NCBI GenBank assembly: GCA_027186245.1
Contig: CP114491.1
Span: forward strand, 6,197,501-6,261,500
From: Coriaria nepalensis
Taxonomy: Eukaryota > Streptophyta > Magnoliopsida > Cucurbitales > Coriariaceae
Direction of reading: 5' to 3'
Length of the DNA: 64,000 bases
The notes beneath the pieces were generated by a model that did not search any database, was not told the DNA's origin, and worked only from the letters and a program-made list of their open reading frames with translations. The position numbers were made by a program, and so were the translations under genes. Numbering within the stretch: the stretch's first letter is position 1; each line of letters opens with the position of its first letter. Shown piece after piece: positions 1 through 9,500 of the stretch.

Positions 1-236
1 ATAAACCATCTAGTACCTGAAATAGTTGTTACTCTAGAGTGTCCCCAAATATCACTGTGAATTAAATAAAATGGTCTAGAAGCTTGATAGAAATGAGATT
101 TATAAGAAGCTCTCTGATGTTTTGATAATTGACATGGTTCACATTGAAGAGACATTGGATTAACATTATTGTCTTAAAAGAACGATGGAAACAAATGCTT
201 AAGGTAAGGAAAACTAGGATGACCTAATCTATAGTG
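1..236 (-). pseudogene. Copia gag-pre-integrase zinc site and integrase N-terminus
   Basis: Minus-strand translation shows CEPCQLSKH (around 130-160), the Cys pair of the integrase zinc-binding region, then a histidine plus SDIWG (around 45-62) carrying the first catalytic Asp of the Copia integrase core. The rest of the integrase lies left of the window. Confidence 0.8.
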
Positions 237-1097
237 TCATAACATTATTTTGTCTTTAACAGGAATAGAAATACTACTACTTGTAGTTTGAGCTTGTCCA
301 CCCTTGGTAGTTGATTCATCAAAATAATAGAGTCCATCAACCATCCTAGCACTCCCAATCATCTTCTTCGAATGATGATCTTGAAATTCACAGTAAGAGT
401 CATAGAATTTCACTAAACAATTAGAATCCTTGGTAAGTTTGCTAACTGATAAGAGATTACATGATAATTTAGGGACATGTAAGACAGATTTTAGAGTAAG
501 ATCATTTGAGATAGTGATTGAACCTTTTCCTGCAATTGGAGATAAACTCCCATCTGCTATACAAATTTTTAGATTACCGGAACAAGTAGTATATGAGGTG
601 AAAAAATGAGATGAATTGGTCATATGATCAGAAGCACCAGAATCAATGATCCATGGTTCTAGATTAGAAAAAACAGTTGAGGCTATGGAAAAACTACTTT
701 TTTTTGCGAGAAAACCAGAACCTGAACTAGAGGTAGGAATTTGACTTATTATTTTGTATATTTGATCAAGCTGTTCTTTGCTAAGAGAAGGAGATGATGT
801 CTCGGTTTTAATGGACGCATGCATTCCATGACTGTTTTTATCTCCACTTCGGTTGCCCTTCCAATTCTGTGGCTTTCCATGAATTTTCCAGCAGGTAGCC
901 CTAGTATGTCTGGGCTTGTTACAGTAATCACACCACACCTTAACCTTCTCCTCAAACCTCAAATTTTGACCATAGGAGGAATTAGATCCTCTTGGTTTAT
1001 AAGCCGTTGCTGCAGTTACCACTTCTTCTGTTGATACTGTGGTGTTGAGTGCAGAATTTTCAAGGATTTCCATAGAACCCTTCTTTCCCATCATCAC
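237..1097 (-). pseudogene. Copia gag zinc knuckle, protease and gag-pre-integrase fragment
   Basis: A 286-residue open stretch. A knuckle reads CDYCNKPRHTRATC (C-x2-C-x4-H-x4-C, about residues 55-68). The aspartic protease active site is WIIDSGASDHM (about residues 148-158), followed by ICIADGS and PIAGKGSI, typical of Copia protease. The start of the gag-pre-integrase region (LLSVSKLT) follows. The stretch ends at a stop near 237, while homologous sequence continues leftward in another frame, so the polyprotein is frameshifted there. Confidence 0.9.
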
Positions 1098-1099
1098 AA

Positions 1100-1760
1100 T
1101 CTTACGATTCTCTTCCCTTCTAATTTCTTAAAAAACCTCCCTTGTAGAGGGCAGTGGTTCTTTTCCTAGAATTCGACCTCTTGCTTCATCTAGGTTAGGG
1201 TTGAGACCAGCCAAAAACTCAAACACCTTGTCTTTCTCTACTGTTTTCTTGAACTGTGCAGCATCTACTCCACATGCCTAGTCAAGATCATAAAACAGAT
1301 CTAGTTCTTGCCATAATCCTAACATCTTATTATAATAATTGGTGACAATCATGTCTTCTTGTTTCATCTCTCGGATCTTGGTCTTAATCTCATATACCTG
1401 TGCTGAGTTTCCTAAGTCTAAAAAAGTAGAGGATACTGCATCCTAAGCCTCCTTTGCAGTAGGGAGATACATGTAGTTTTGACCAATATCTTCAACCATC
1501 GAGTTCACAAGCCAAGAGATGATGGTATAGTTCTCTTCTTCCCAGGTAGAATAATTCGGATCTTTCATATTAGGTGCTATTGTAGTTCCTGTTATATGCC
1601 CCATCTTTCCTTTTCCTCTAAGAAATAGTCTCACTGATTGAGACAATCTTAGGAAATTCTGTCCATTCAACAGATGTGTTGTGATCTGGATGGTGGATTT
1701 CTCATTGAGGCTTAGGGACGACGGCTTCCTCTCAATGACTGTCAAGGAATCGTCACCCAT
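1100..1760 (-). pseudogene. Copia gag, N-terminal and central part, broken
   Basis: The first open piece (1760-1443) begins MGDDSLTVIE and contains the Copia gag N-terminal pattern (LNGQNFLRLSQSVRLFLRGK), matching the region that precedes the UBN2-type gag domain. The same frame continues to about 1100 with recognisable UBN2 sequence (YEIKTKIREM, LWQELDLF, FEFLAGLNPNLDEARGRIL) but is interrupted by stops near 1440, 1279 and 1131. Gag would form the virus-like particle. The stops are seen directly; family membership is by recall. Confidence 0.85.
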
Positions 1761-1872
1761 GTTGTTATAAATTTGAAGAATACGTCTTCTCGAGAGGTCT
1801 GTTTTTCGAGCAATAAACGAATGGAGGTCACCGGTTGATTAAGTCAATCGTTAATGACCTTAGAAGAACCAA

Positions 1873-1884
1873 GCTCTGATACCA
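1873..1884 (-). other. Primer-binding site, initiator Met-tRNA type
   Basis: The minus strand reads TGGTATCAGAGC immediately after the LTR. This is the usual plant Copia primer site complementary to the 3' end of initiator tRNA-Met. Confidence 0.92.
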
Positions 1885-2093
1885 TGAAAGCTTTTAATAA
1901 ACTGTTCTTATAATTTTCAGATTACATACATAGGGTATTTATACACTAGAAACCCTAGACTAGTTATGGTAAGATCTTAACAACTAATTTACAATCTCAT
2001 ATCATTAGGAAAATATTCTAAGATATCTCTTCCTAATATTTCTCCTAAGATTTCTCTAACCAAATCCTAACGTTATCTTTTTTATTTCCAACA
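1885..2093 (-). repeat. 5' LTR of the Copia element at the left edge
   Basis: In sense orientation the segment begins TGTTGGAAAT and ends AAGCTTTCA, directly followed by the primer site, so both ends are sharp (TG...CA, 209 bp). It is AT-rich. The partner LTR lies outside the window. Confidence 0.85.
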
Positions 2094-2307
2094 ATTTCCA
2101 CTTAGATATAGATATAGTTTCTAGCAATTGATCCTTTTCGCTGTTAAGGATGGGCTTTAAATTTAAGCAATTTTTTGTACTTGTAGACTACGGTTTAATT
2201 GGTTGTTAAAGTGTTTATGAAAAGTTTGATTTAAATTAACGGTTAAACTAGGATGAATCCCAAACTTTGATATAATTATAATGAACATCTTAAACTTTCA
2301 AAACTAT
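2094..2307. other. AT-rich intergenic or intronic DNA
   Basis: No coding pattern or repeat boundary was recognised. It lies between the Copia LTR and the MITE. Confidence 0.5.
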
Positions 2308-3045
2308 AAGGGTAAATTACTTTTTCCTACCTTATACTATGAAGAGTTATTAGCCAAATACTACTTTGTACTTTGAAAATTCATGCTTTACTATCTTAAT
2401 TTATTATATTTAGGCCAATAGTTTCCTTATAACCCAAATTGAAATATAAATTGATCCTTAAGTCTAAAATTACTTTTTAATCAATAAAAAAAATTTAATT
2501 TATTACATTTTTTTACCCCTCAACAAATTTTAATATTTTTTTCCCAACTCACCATCTCATTCGCACAACCAATCAACCATTGCCCCATTGCCATTGCCGC
2601 TCCTAAAAAAATGTAAAATAAAGGAAAATTAAAATTTTTGAGAAAAAAATAGTTTTTGTTTTGGTTGAGAAAAATACTTTTTCTTCTTTTTTTTATTTTA
2701 TTTTATTTATTTATTTATTTTTTTCATAATTTTCAATTTTGTAAAGAATTTTGCGATATATTTTTTAGCGGTGATCGCGATGATAGTGACGGTGGTGGTG
2801 GGGGTGATGTTTATGGCTGGTGAGATGGTGAATTGAGTGAAAATAAAATGATTAAAATTCTATGAGGGAAAATATAACAAATTAAATATTCATGGGTAAA
2901 AAAGTAATTATATTTCAAATTGGAGTATAAGGGACTTATTAGCCCAAAAGTAATAGTTTAAGGTAGTAAAATATGAGTTTTTCTAGTACATGGTAGTATT
3001 TGACTAATTCTTCATAGTTCAGGTAGTAAAATGTCATTTATCCTT
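2308..3045. mobile_element. MITE with very long inverted arms
   Basis: The left end (AAGGGTAAATTACTTTTTCC...) and the reverse complement of the right end (AAGGATAAATGACATTTTAC...) align with gaps for at least 140 bp. The similarity continues inward: the segment around 2500-2620 matches the reverse complement of about 2780-2900. The two halves therefore form one long imperfect hairpin (about 738 bp) with no ORF. The ends resemble MULE or foldback MITEs. No identical target duplication was found, so superfamily is unassigned. Confidence 0.75.
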
Positions 3046-3568
3046 AACAATAATGAGCACTTTATTTCGAATTTTAATTATAATGAACTCCTCATTTTGT
3101 TATAAAATATCTATAATTTACCCAAAAGTAAATATTTAATTTTATTTTTATCCCCAAAATTTTATTTTTATTTTTTAATAAATATCATTATTTTAAATCA
3201 ATATAAAACAAATAAAAATATGATAAGTTATGATTATAATGAATAATACTACAGTTGAATAATAGTATAGTAATTATAGTTAGAAATAACTTTCTTATAA
3301 TTCAATTTTTGAATTTAATGAAATAATATGGTTTTTTATTTTTTATTTCTTACAAATATCAACAATACCTCTATTTTTCCTTCAATCAAATATTAATACT
3401 ATAGCCGGAGGTTTAATATTTGATTGACGTGAGGGGTAGGGATGGCTATATTTCTGGGAGTGAACTCTAGGTGAATATGAATCACATGGATACAAGTTAT
3501 GCTTGGGAATGAGAGACAGTTTTTCATCTCTACACCACCTTCACCACCACCACAACTAATCCCTTTGC
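3046..3568. other. AT-rich DNA with a perfect 15-bp hairpin at 3382-3427
   Basis: No gene is visible. A palindrome occurs at 3382-3396 and 3413-3427 (TCAATCAAATATTAA against its exact complement) around a 16-nt loop. The rest is low-complexity AT DNA grading into CAC-rich sequence that is the insertion target of the next element. Confidence 0.5.
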
Positions 3569-3573
3569 CATCG

Positions 3574-3827
3574 TGTTAGACCCGTCATTATTATTATTAG
3601 TAGTATTATTATTAGTATTATTATTATGGGGCTATTTTAGTAATTGGTTGGTTAGTAGTATAAATAGTAGTAGTATGGTTAGGGTTTAGGGAAGAATTAA
3701 TTTTGGAGAGTAAGAACTCTTAGGGAGAGACGATCTACCTCTCGAATAGTAGACCAATCTATGTTATTTTGGTTATTGCATAATAAAAAATAGCCCTAAT
3801 TCTATATCTCTAGATCAGATCTTATCA
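3574..3827 (+). repeat. 5' LTR of the gag-only element
   Basis: Begins TGTTAGACCC and ends CTTATCA. Near the start is an ATT/AGT trinucleotide array (about 3588-3627) that is shorter than in the 3' LTR. The primer site follows after three bases. Confidence 0.92.
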
Positions 3828-3830
3828 AAT

Positions 3831-3842
3831 TGGTATCAGAGC
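3831..3842 (+). other. Primer-binding site of the gag-only element
   Basis: TGGTATCAGAGC lies three bases after the LTR end. It is complementary to initiator tRNA-Met. Confidence 0.92.
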
Positions 3843-3854
3843 ACTCGATCATTG

Positions 3855-5293
3855 ATGGCTGCGAATAAGGTAGAGGCACTCGAGGAGAAATTGGAGAGCG
3901 AAGTGATGGCAATCAAAACATCGATCGAAGAACGCTTCGCAACTGTACAACAGCAGTTTGCGCGGCAGAATTCTTCGTTGGAAGCCATATTGGGAAAATT
4001 GACGGAGCTGCAGTTTAAGTCACCATCGAACCCTGACCAACTTGTGGGGGGTCATGGTCGGGCAGTAGGGGACACCGCCGGAGAAGGCAGCCAAGGCAGC
4101 CACAATGGCGGTGAGCGGGCTGCAAGGGGGAAACGAGCGGTGGACGGCGTAGTAGAGGGCACATGCATCGACGGCCACCTTAGGGAAGAGTTCGACGGCA
4201 AATTGGGGGAAGGTTCTGGAACGACAGCATTGCCGTGGGGGACAGCCGGAAGGTTTCAATTCGGACATGGGGAAAAAGGTGTGGAACAAGGGCCAACAGG
4301 CTGTTATGTGGCAGGAACTGCCGCGAGTGGTGAGGTAAGGGCGTCGTGGGCTGATTTTAGGGTTCCGGCGGAACCCCCATGGGCGGGCCAAGGGCAGTAC
4401 GCGGACACACTGGGTAGAATGGGTGTTGATCCACAGATTCGCAAATTGAAGATGCCTATCTTCGAAGGCGAGGATGTGGCGGCATGGGTTTATAGGGTGG
4501 AAAGGTACTTTGAGGTTAATGGATTATCGGAAGGGGAAAAACTGTAAGCAGCCGGTATATGTTTGGAGGGGCCGGCGTTGTCATGGTTTCAATGGTGTGG
4601 GCACCGCCGACCCATGGGGTCATGGACATATTTTAAACAAAGGGTGATGGTAAGGTTCGGACTTCTCACGATGAAGACTTATATGAACAGTTCTTGGCAC
4701 TCCACCAAGAGGGGACAATGTGGGAATACCGAGAGAAGTTCGAGTTGCTTTCCGGGCCATTAACGGGCGTCCCTCCGGAAATCTTAGAGAGAAATTTTTT
4801 CAAAGGGTTGAAGTCGGAAATTCGGACAGCATTGAGGTTATTACGGCCCAAGGGACTAGAGGAGTATATGGACTTGGCCGTACAAGTGGAGGAGAAGAAA
4901 AATGCAAAAAAACAGCAAAGGAGCAGCCATGGCAGTTTTGTTCATAACGGCTATTCCGGGACTCATAGCTCTCGAACGCAAACTGTGACTGTCGGTAAGG
5001 AGGTGCTGGAAGAGAGGAGAGCAGGATACCGTCCGGAAGGGAGTTTCAAAAGGTTAACGGAGATAGAGATCTCCGACAAAAGAGCCAAAAGGTTGTGTTT
5101 TTGTTGTGACGAGAAATTTTCGCCCGGGCATCATTGTAAGGATAGGAGGCTCCAAGTGTTAATGGTCGGTGATGAGGATGATGATATGGTGGAACCAGAG
5201 GAGGAGAGGGAGGAAGAATTGGTGTATCACCATCTAGACCACCGGTTTCCGAACCATCCGCATCGTACCGCAGTTTCCCGATTTCCACCTTGA
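3855..5293 (+). pseudogene. Ty3/Gypsy-type gag, broken by one stop and one frameshift
   Basis: The first ATG that fits is at 3855. The N-terminus is a short predicted coiled coil (VEALEEKLESEVMAIKTSIE). A Gly-rich linker follows, then the Gypsy capsid core (KMPIFEGEDVAAWVYRVERY, then ALSWFQW, MWEYREKFELLSGPL, ILERNFFKGLKSEI). Near the C-terminus is a retroviral-type knuckle, CFCCDEKFSPGHHC. A TAA at 4545-4547 interrupts the capsid core, and the frame changes near 4660, after which 4694-5293 is open. Codon use is GC-richer than the surroundings, typical of gag. Intact family members would supply capsid; this copy cannot make a full product unless read through. Confidence 0.88.
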
Positions 5294-5323
5294 GGACAAG
5301 GTGTCTCATTGGGAGGGGAGTAA
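5271..5323 (+). pseudogene. Residual C-terminal tail of Gypsy pol, running into the 3' LTR
   Basis: In the frame starting at 5271 the translation reads PQFPDFHLEDKVSHWEG and then continues NVR across the LTR start. I recall this pattern (FHLEDKV...GGNVR) as the end of plant chromodomain-type Gypsy pol. It is out of frame with gag, so it is a deletion scar and not an expressed domain. Confidence 0.7.
5309..5323 (+). other. Polypurine tract
   Basis: A purine-rich run (TTGGGAGGGGAGTAA) directly precedes the 3' LTR, in the place expected for the plus-strand primer. Confidence 0.8.
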
Positions 5324-5595
5324 TGTTAGACCCGTTATTATTATTATTAGTAGTATTATTATTAGTAGTATTATTATTAGTAGTATTATTATTATGAGGC
5401 TATTTTAGTAATTGGTTGGTTAGTAGTATAAATAGTAGTAGTATGGTTAGGGTTTAGGGAGGAATTGATTTTGGAGAGTAAGAACTCTTAGGGAGAGACG
5501 GTCTACCTCTCGAATAGTAGACCAACCTATGTTATTTTGGTTATTGCATAATAAAGATTAGCCCTAATTCTATATTTCTAGATCGGGTCCTATCA
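5324..5595 (+). repeat. 3' LTR of the gag-only element
   Basis: Begins TGTTAGACCC and ends CCTATCA. It aligns with 3574-3827 along its whole length, with a longer ATT/AGT array (about 5335-5395) explaining most of the 18-bp length difference. Confidence 0.92.
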
Positions 5596-5600
5596 CATCG

Positions 5601-6050
5601 CCACCGTCGACCACCGACCATCGACCGCCATCATCAGAATATTCTAAAATTCTAAATTTGACAAAACTAAAATTTTTTATATATTCAATTTAAAATTTTT
5701 TATTTTTTGAATTTTCAACCTTAATTTAATTATTTTAACATTTCTCCACCGTAACTCAACCTCCTCTACCCTCCTTCGCCTCTACTATCACCACCCTCCA
5801 CCTACAAAATAAAAAATATTGTTTTCCCACCTTCACTGCCACCATCCTTCTCCACTGGAAAATCTCTTACTATTGCTTGATGTTCAACGATGTTAGAAAA
5901 TTGGTTCATACCATCCCAAGATCATCATCAAAGCCCATTTCCATTATAATTGGGGTCGGGAACATGGATATTTGTTCTTCAAATTATGCGATCTTCTCAT
6001 ATATTATCACCAAATCCAAAATCTAGGATATATTCCTTTACCACCGTCAT
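5601..6050. other. Target flank of the gag-only element; no gene seen
   Basis: A CCACCG-rich start continues the sequence left of the element. Beyond that it is AT-rich with short Cys- and Pro-coding scraps. No exon of the neighbouring SCD2-like gene was recognised here. Confidence 0.45.
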
Positions 6051-6260
6051 TCACATTTTCAATAACTTATCCCTCTGTCTACACCCTCCACTTACTTGCC
6101 AATCCAAACTCTGTTGAATCAGGGCCGAGTTTGGTCGACTCTGTACATGACCAAACCATGTTAGACATATTTCCCTAATCTTATCCTCTATAAGGGCTAT
6201 ACCTAGGTAAGTCCTAATCTTTTCATTTCTAATTTTATCCTTTAGTATTTTACCAGACAT
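6051..6260 (-). pseudogene. LINE (non-LTR retrotransposon) RT tail fragment
   Basis: The translation contains KDKIRNEKIRTYLGIALIED followed by KIREICLTWFGHVQSRP. That is the well-known tail of plant RTE/L1-like RT proteins (KIRNE...IEDK.RE.RLRWFGHV.RRP). Only about 60 residues remain and no poly(A) tail or target duplication was identified. Confidence 0.75.
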
Positions 6261-6591
6261 CCATTTACCAAAATAGAATTGATAAACACATTTACCAAAA
6301 TAAGTCTACTAAATTTTGAAGTCCCTTTATACTTTCTTACAAAAGGTCAAAAGAGTTCTATAGGACTGATAAGCACATTTACCAAAATGAGCTAATGAAT
6401 TAGGATTTAAGATCTCCTTAAGCCAAATTGCTTTTGATTATTGATTTTGTTCTTCCAGTTTATGCCTAGCTTGTACAAGTAAACCTTTTTGGTCGTTTTG
6501 AAGTTTTTGTAACTAATTTTAATTGTATCTCAAGTCAATTTTTATTATTGATACAAAACATAAATGTTCTTTCTTGTTTTTAATTAATTAG

Positions 6592-9500
6592 GTTGCCTCA
6601 CTTGGAGAGGGTGTATCCTTAGAAGCTAAACTTTTGAGCAGGTGAGTTGAAAGTAGGATGAACTTCCTCTGGATCATTTTTACTTCTTCTTGCTTATGTG
6701 TTAACAACTTAGTGTTATAAATTTCAGAAAGGAAGCTGCATTGCGCCAACGAGAGGTTAGCAGAAATTTATGATGTAATTTATTAAAAAAATATGTATCA
6801 TGGATGCTGATTTTAACTTTTCAAACTCAAAGTTCTCCTATAGCCTATGGTTTCAAGTACGTTAAACATCATCCGTATTCATAGGCTGCCATATGAAATT
6901 GCCCACTTGTTAATTTGCCTACAAAGTGTTGGACAGTTGTTTATCTCTGAACATTGCCGCTTATTATTACTACTCTTACCTAGGGGGGTATATACATATA
7001 TTCTGACTTTCACAGGCTGCACTGAAAGAAGCAAAACAGTCTAAGGAAGGGGTGGATAAGGAAATTGAATACCTCCGGTCTGCAGTTGAGGTATGTTTGC
7101 AACCTGAAGGCATACTATATCCAGAATACCTTATATCCTTCAAAGATGTTTTTTGTTGCTTCTTCTTCATACCCAACACTATCTATTATTTCTCTTTTGA
7201 CCCAGAATGCGAAGAATGAGGCTTCCACTATGGTAGGACAACTTCGTGGAGTTGAGTCTGAAGTTAATGCTCTTCGATCAATGACACAGAGAATGATATT
7301 GACTCAAAAAGAGATGGTCTGTTTCTTCTTAGTTGCAAGACCTGTTATTCGTCACTTAAAGATCGACCATTCTTATTTACTCATTTCAGGAAGAAGTTGT
7401 TCTTAAGAGGTGTTGGCTTGCACGCTACTGGGGCTTGGCTGCAAAATATGGTACAGTAGGAGGCGTAATTCTACTTTATCATATGTATATATATATATAT
7501 ATATATATACATACATAATATTTTTTTTCCTAGAGAGTGTTGATATTTGGTTAAAAATCTAAACTTTCAAGTTTTTGTTAAGAGTCTCACCGATGGATAA
7601 CATAGGTGAGCCGGTTTCTTAATAGTTCAATTTTTAGGATAGTCGGTAATTTAACATGGTATCAGAGTTGAGATCTCGGGTTCAAATCATGGGTGCTCTC
7701 TTATTGTTATTTTTGCATATTATATGCTATTATTTGGGATTGTTTGCTATCAATTTGCACATGCAAGGTTTATATCGTTATTAGCTTGTATGTGAGGGTG
7801 AGTGTTAAGTATATCAATGATAAATGACATGGTTGAGCCTGTTTCTTAGCTGTAAGAACTTTTAAGGCAATTAGTAACTTAATAATTATTACGTCCAATA
7901 CTTAAATTCATGTTTCTAGATTGTCCATATATATATTAGGATAGAATATTATGTGTATATGATATGTTCATGTTATATGGCGTTTTCTTATATAAAGAAC
8001 AAATAGACATAAACCTAGAAATTTTAGGCATACAAATAGGAAGCTAACTTCTACTCTATTATCTTTCCTACTATTTTAACATTAAATAAGGTGACTTATT
8101 CTATATTAATCCACTAAATATCTAATAAATCTCTCTAATGAAACTGAAACTTCCAACACTCCCCTTAAGTCGGCTTGAAGATATCTTCAATTGTTAGTTT
8201 GGCAAACTGTGAAATCTTTTCTTAGGCAATTCCTTTGGATGTCTGCAATCTAATTTGTAGTTGGAACATAAGGCATATCGATCAGTCCATTCTCGAATTT
8301 TTCCTTGATAAAATGCATATCTACTTTCACATGCTTTGTTATGTCATGAAGAGCGGGATAATAAGCAATTGTGATTGCTACTTTATAGACCTTCATAGGC
8401 AAAGAGTTAAAGATCTTTAATTCTTCTAACAACTTTTTAATCCATATTAATTCACAAATCACATGAGCCACCGATTTGAATTCAGCTTTTGTATTGCTCC
8501 TAGCCACCCCATTTTGCTTCTTGCTTTACTAAATAACAAGATTTCCACCAAGAAATGTATAGTAGCCAAAAATTGATGTTTTTTCAGTAACACTTCCTAT
8601 CCGATCGCCCTCAGTATAGACTTCCACTTGCAGGTGTCCATGATTTTGGCACAAAAGTCCTCTTTTGGGAGTTCCCTTCAAGTACTTTAGAATTCTGTAT
8701 GCAGATTCAAAGTGTTTTAATCTTGGTGAATGCATAAACTGGCTCATTATACTCACTACAAAGGCTATATCTAGTGTGTGCATGAGATAAATAAATCAAT
8801 CTTCTAACAAGTCCTTGATATTGTTCTTTATTCACCACTTGCTCAGGTTTGACACATTGTAGCTTCATATTTGGCGCAATTGGTGTTTTAGCAGCTTTGC
8901 AACCAAGTAGTCCTGTCTCGTTAAAGAAATCAAGCACATATTTGCGTTGGTTGACAAATATTCCCCGTTTAGATCTAACAAATTTCATCCCGAGGAAATA
9001 TATGGATGGACCCGTCTTTAATCTCGAAGTCATCAACAGGTTTTTTCTTCAATTTGACCAGCTCAACACCATCATCTCCTATAGAATAACCATTTTTCCA
9101 TCTATTGAATGTTTGTAGAACAAAGTCTGATCTGCTTGACCTTGACAGTGACCATTACGTCTTACGGTTGTCCCAAAGCATTCAAACCATGCTTTAGGAG
9201 ATTGTTTGAGGCTATATAATGACTTAATTAGTCTACAAACTTTACTAGTATCAAGCTTTCCTTTGAATCTAGGTTGAAGGCTCGTAAACACTTCTTCCTA
9301 TAGGTCTCCATTTAAGAGTGCGTCTTTTTACATCTAACCAGTGTAAGGGCTAGTTAGAATTCACAGCCAACGATAATAGGGTAAAGGTTTCCCGAAAATC
9401 TACCCCGAATGTCTGTGTGAACCCTTTTGCCATAAGCATTGCCTTCCTTTCTATGCTATTATCTGCCTTACATTTAATAGTAAACACTCATTTACATCCT

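Larger units (their letters stand above)
1..2093 (-). mobile_element. Ty1/Copia retrotransposon, 5' half, cut by the window edge
   Basis: Read on the minus strand, the order is LTR (2093-1885), primer site, gag, CCHC knuckle, aspartic protease, gag-pre-integrase and the first residues of integrase. The left window edge cuts the element inside integrase, so RT, RNase H and the 3' LTR are not visible. The order protease-integrase before RT is the Copia order. Gag carries in-frame stops, so this copy is dead. No target duplication can be checked because only one end is present. Confidence 0.93.
3569..5600 (+). mobile_element. Non-autonomous gag-only LTR retrotransposon (TR-GAG-like, Ty3/Gypsy-derived), complete
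   Basis: Two similar LTRs (3574-3827 and 5324-5595) flank a 1.5-kb interior with a primer site, a gag reading frame and a polypurine tract, but no protease, RT, RNase H or integrase. CATCG occurs on both sides (3569-3573 and 5596-5600), which is a 5-bp target duplication and fixes the limits. Gag is of the Gypsy type. The last codons before the 3' LTR resemble the C-terminal tail of chromovirus pol, suggesting origin by internal deletion. The LTRs differ by roughly ten substitutions plus repeat length, so the insertion is not recent. Confidence 0.93.

Noticed and set aside
3855..5293. A GC-rich coiled-coil reading frame that could be a host gene
   Set aside because: It is bracketed by LTRs with a target duplication and contains Gypsy capsid and knuckle motifs.
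7657..7700. tRNA-like segment with GGTATCAGAG and GGTTCAAATC
   Set aside because: There is no cloverleaf. It is the primer site and leader of the TRIM; the GGTTCAAATC match is probably chance.
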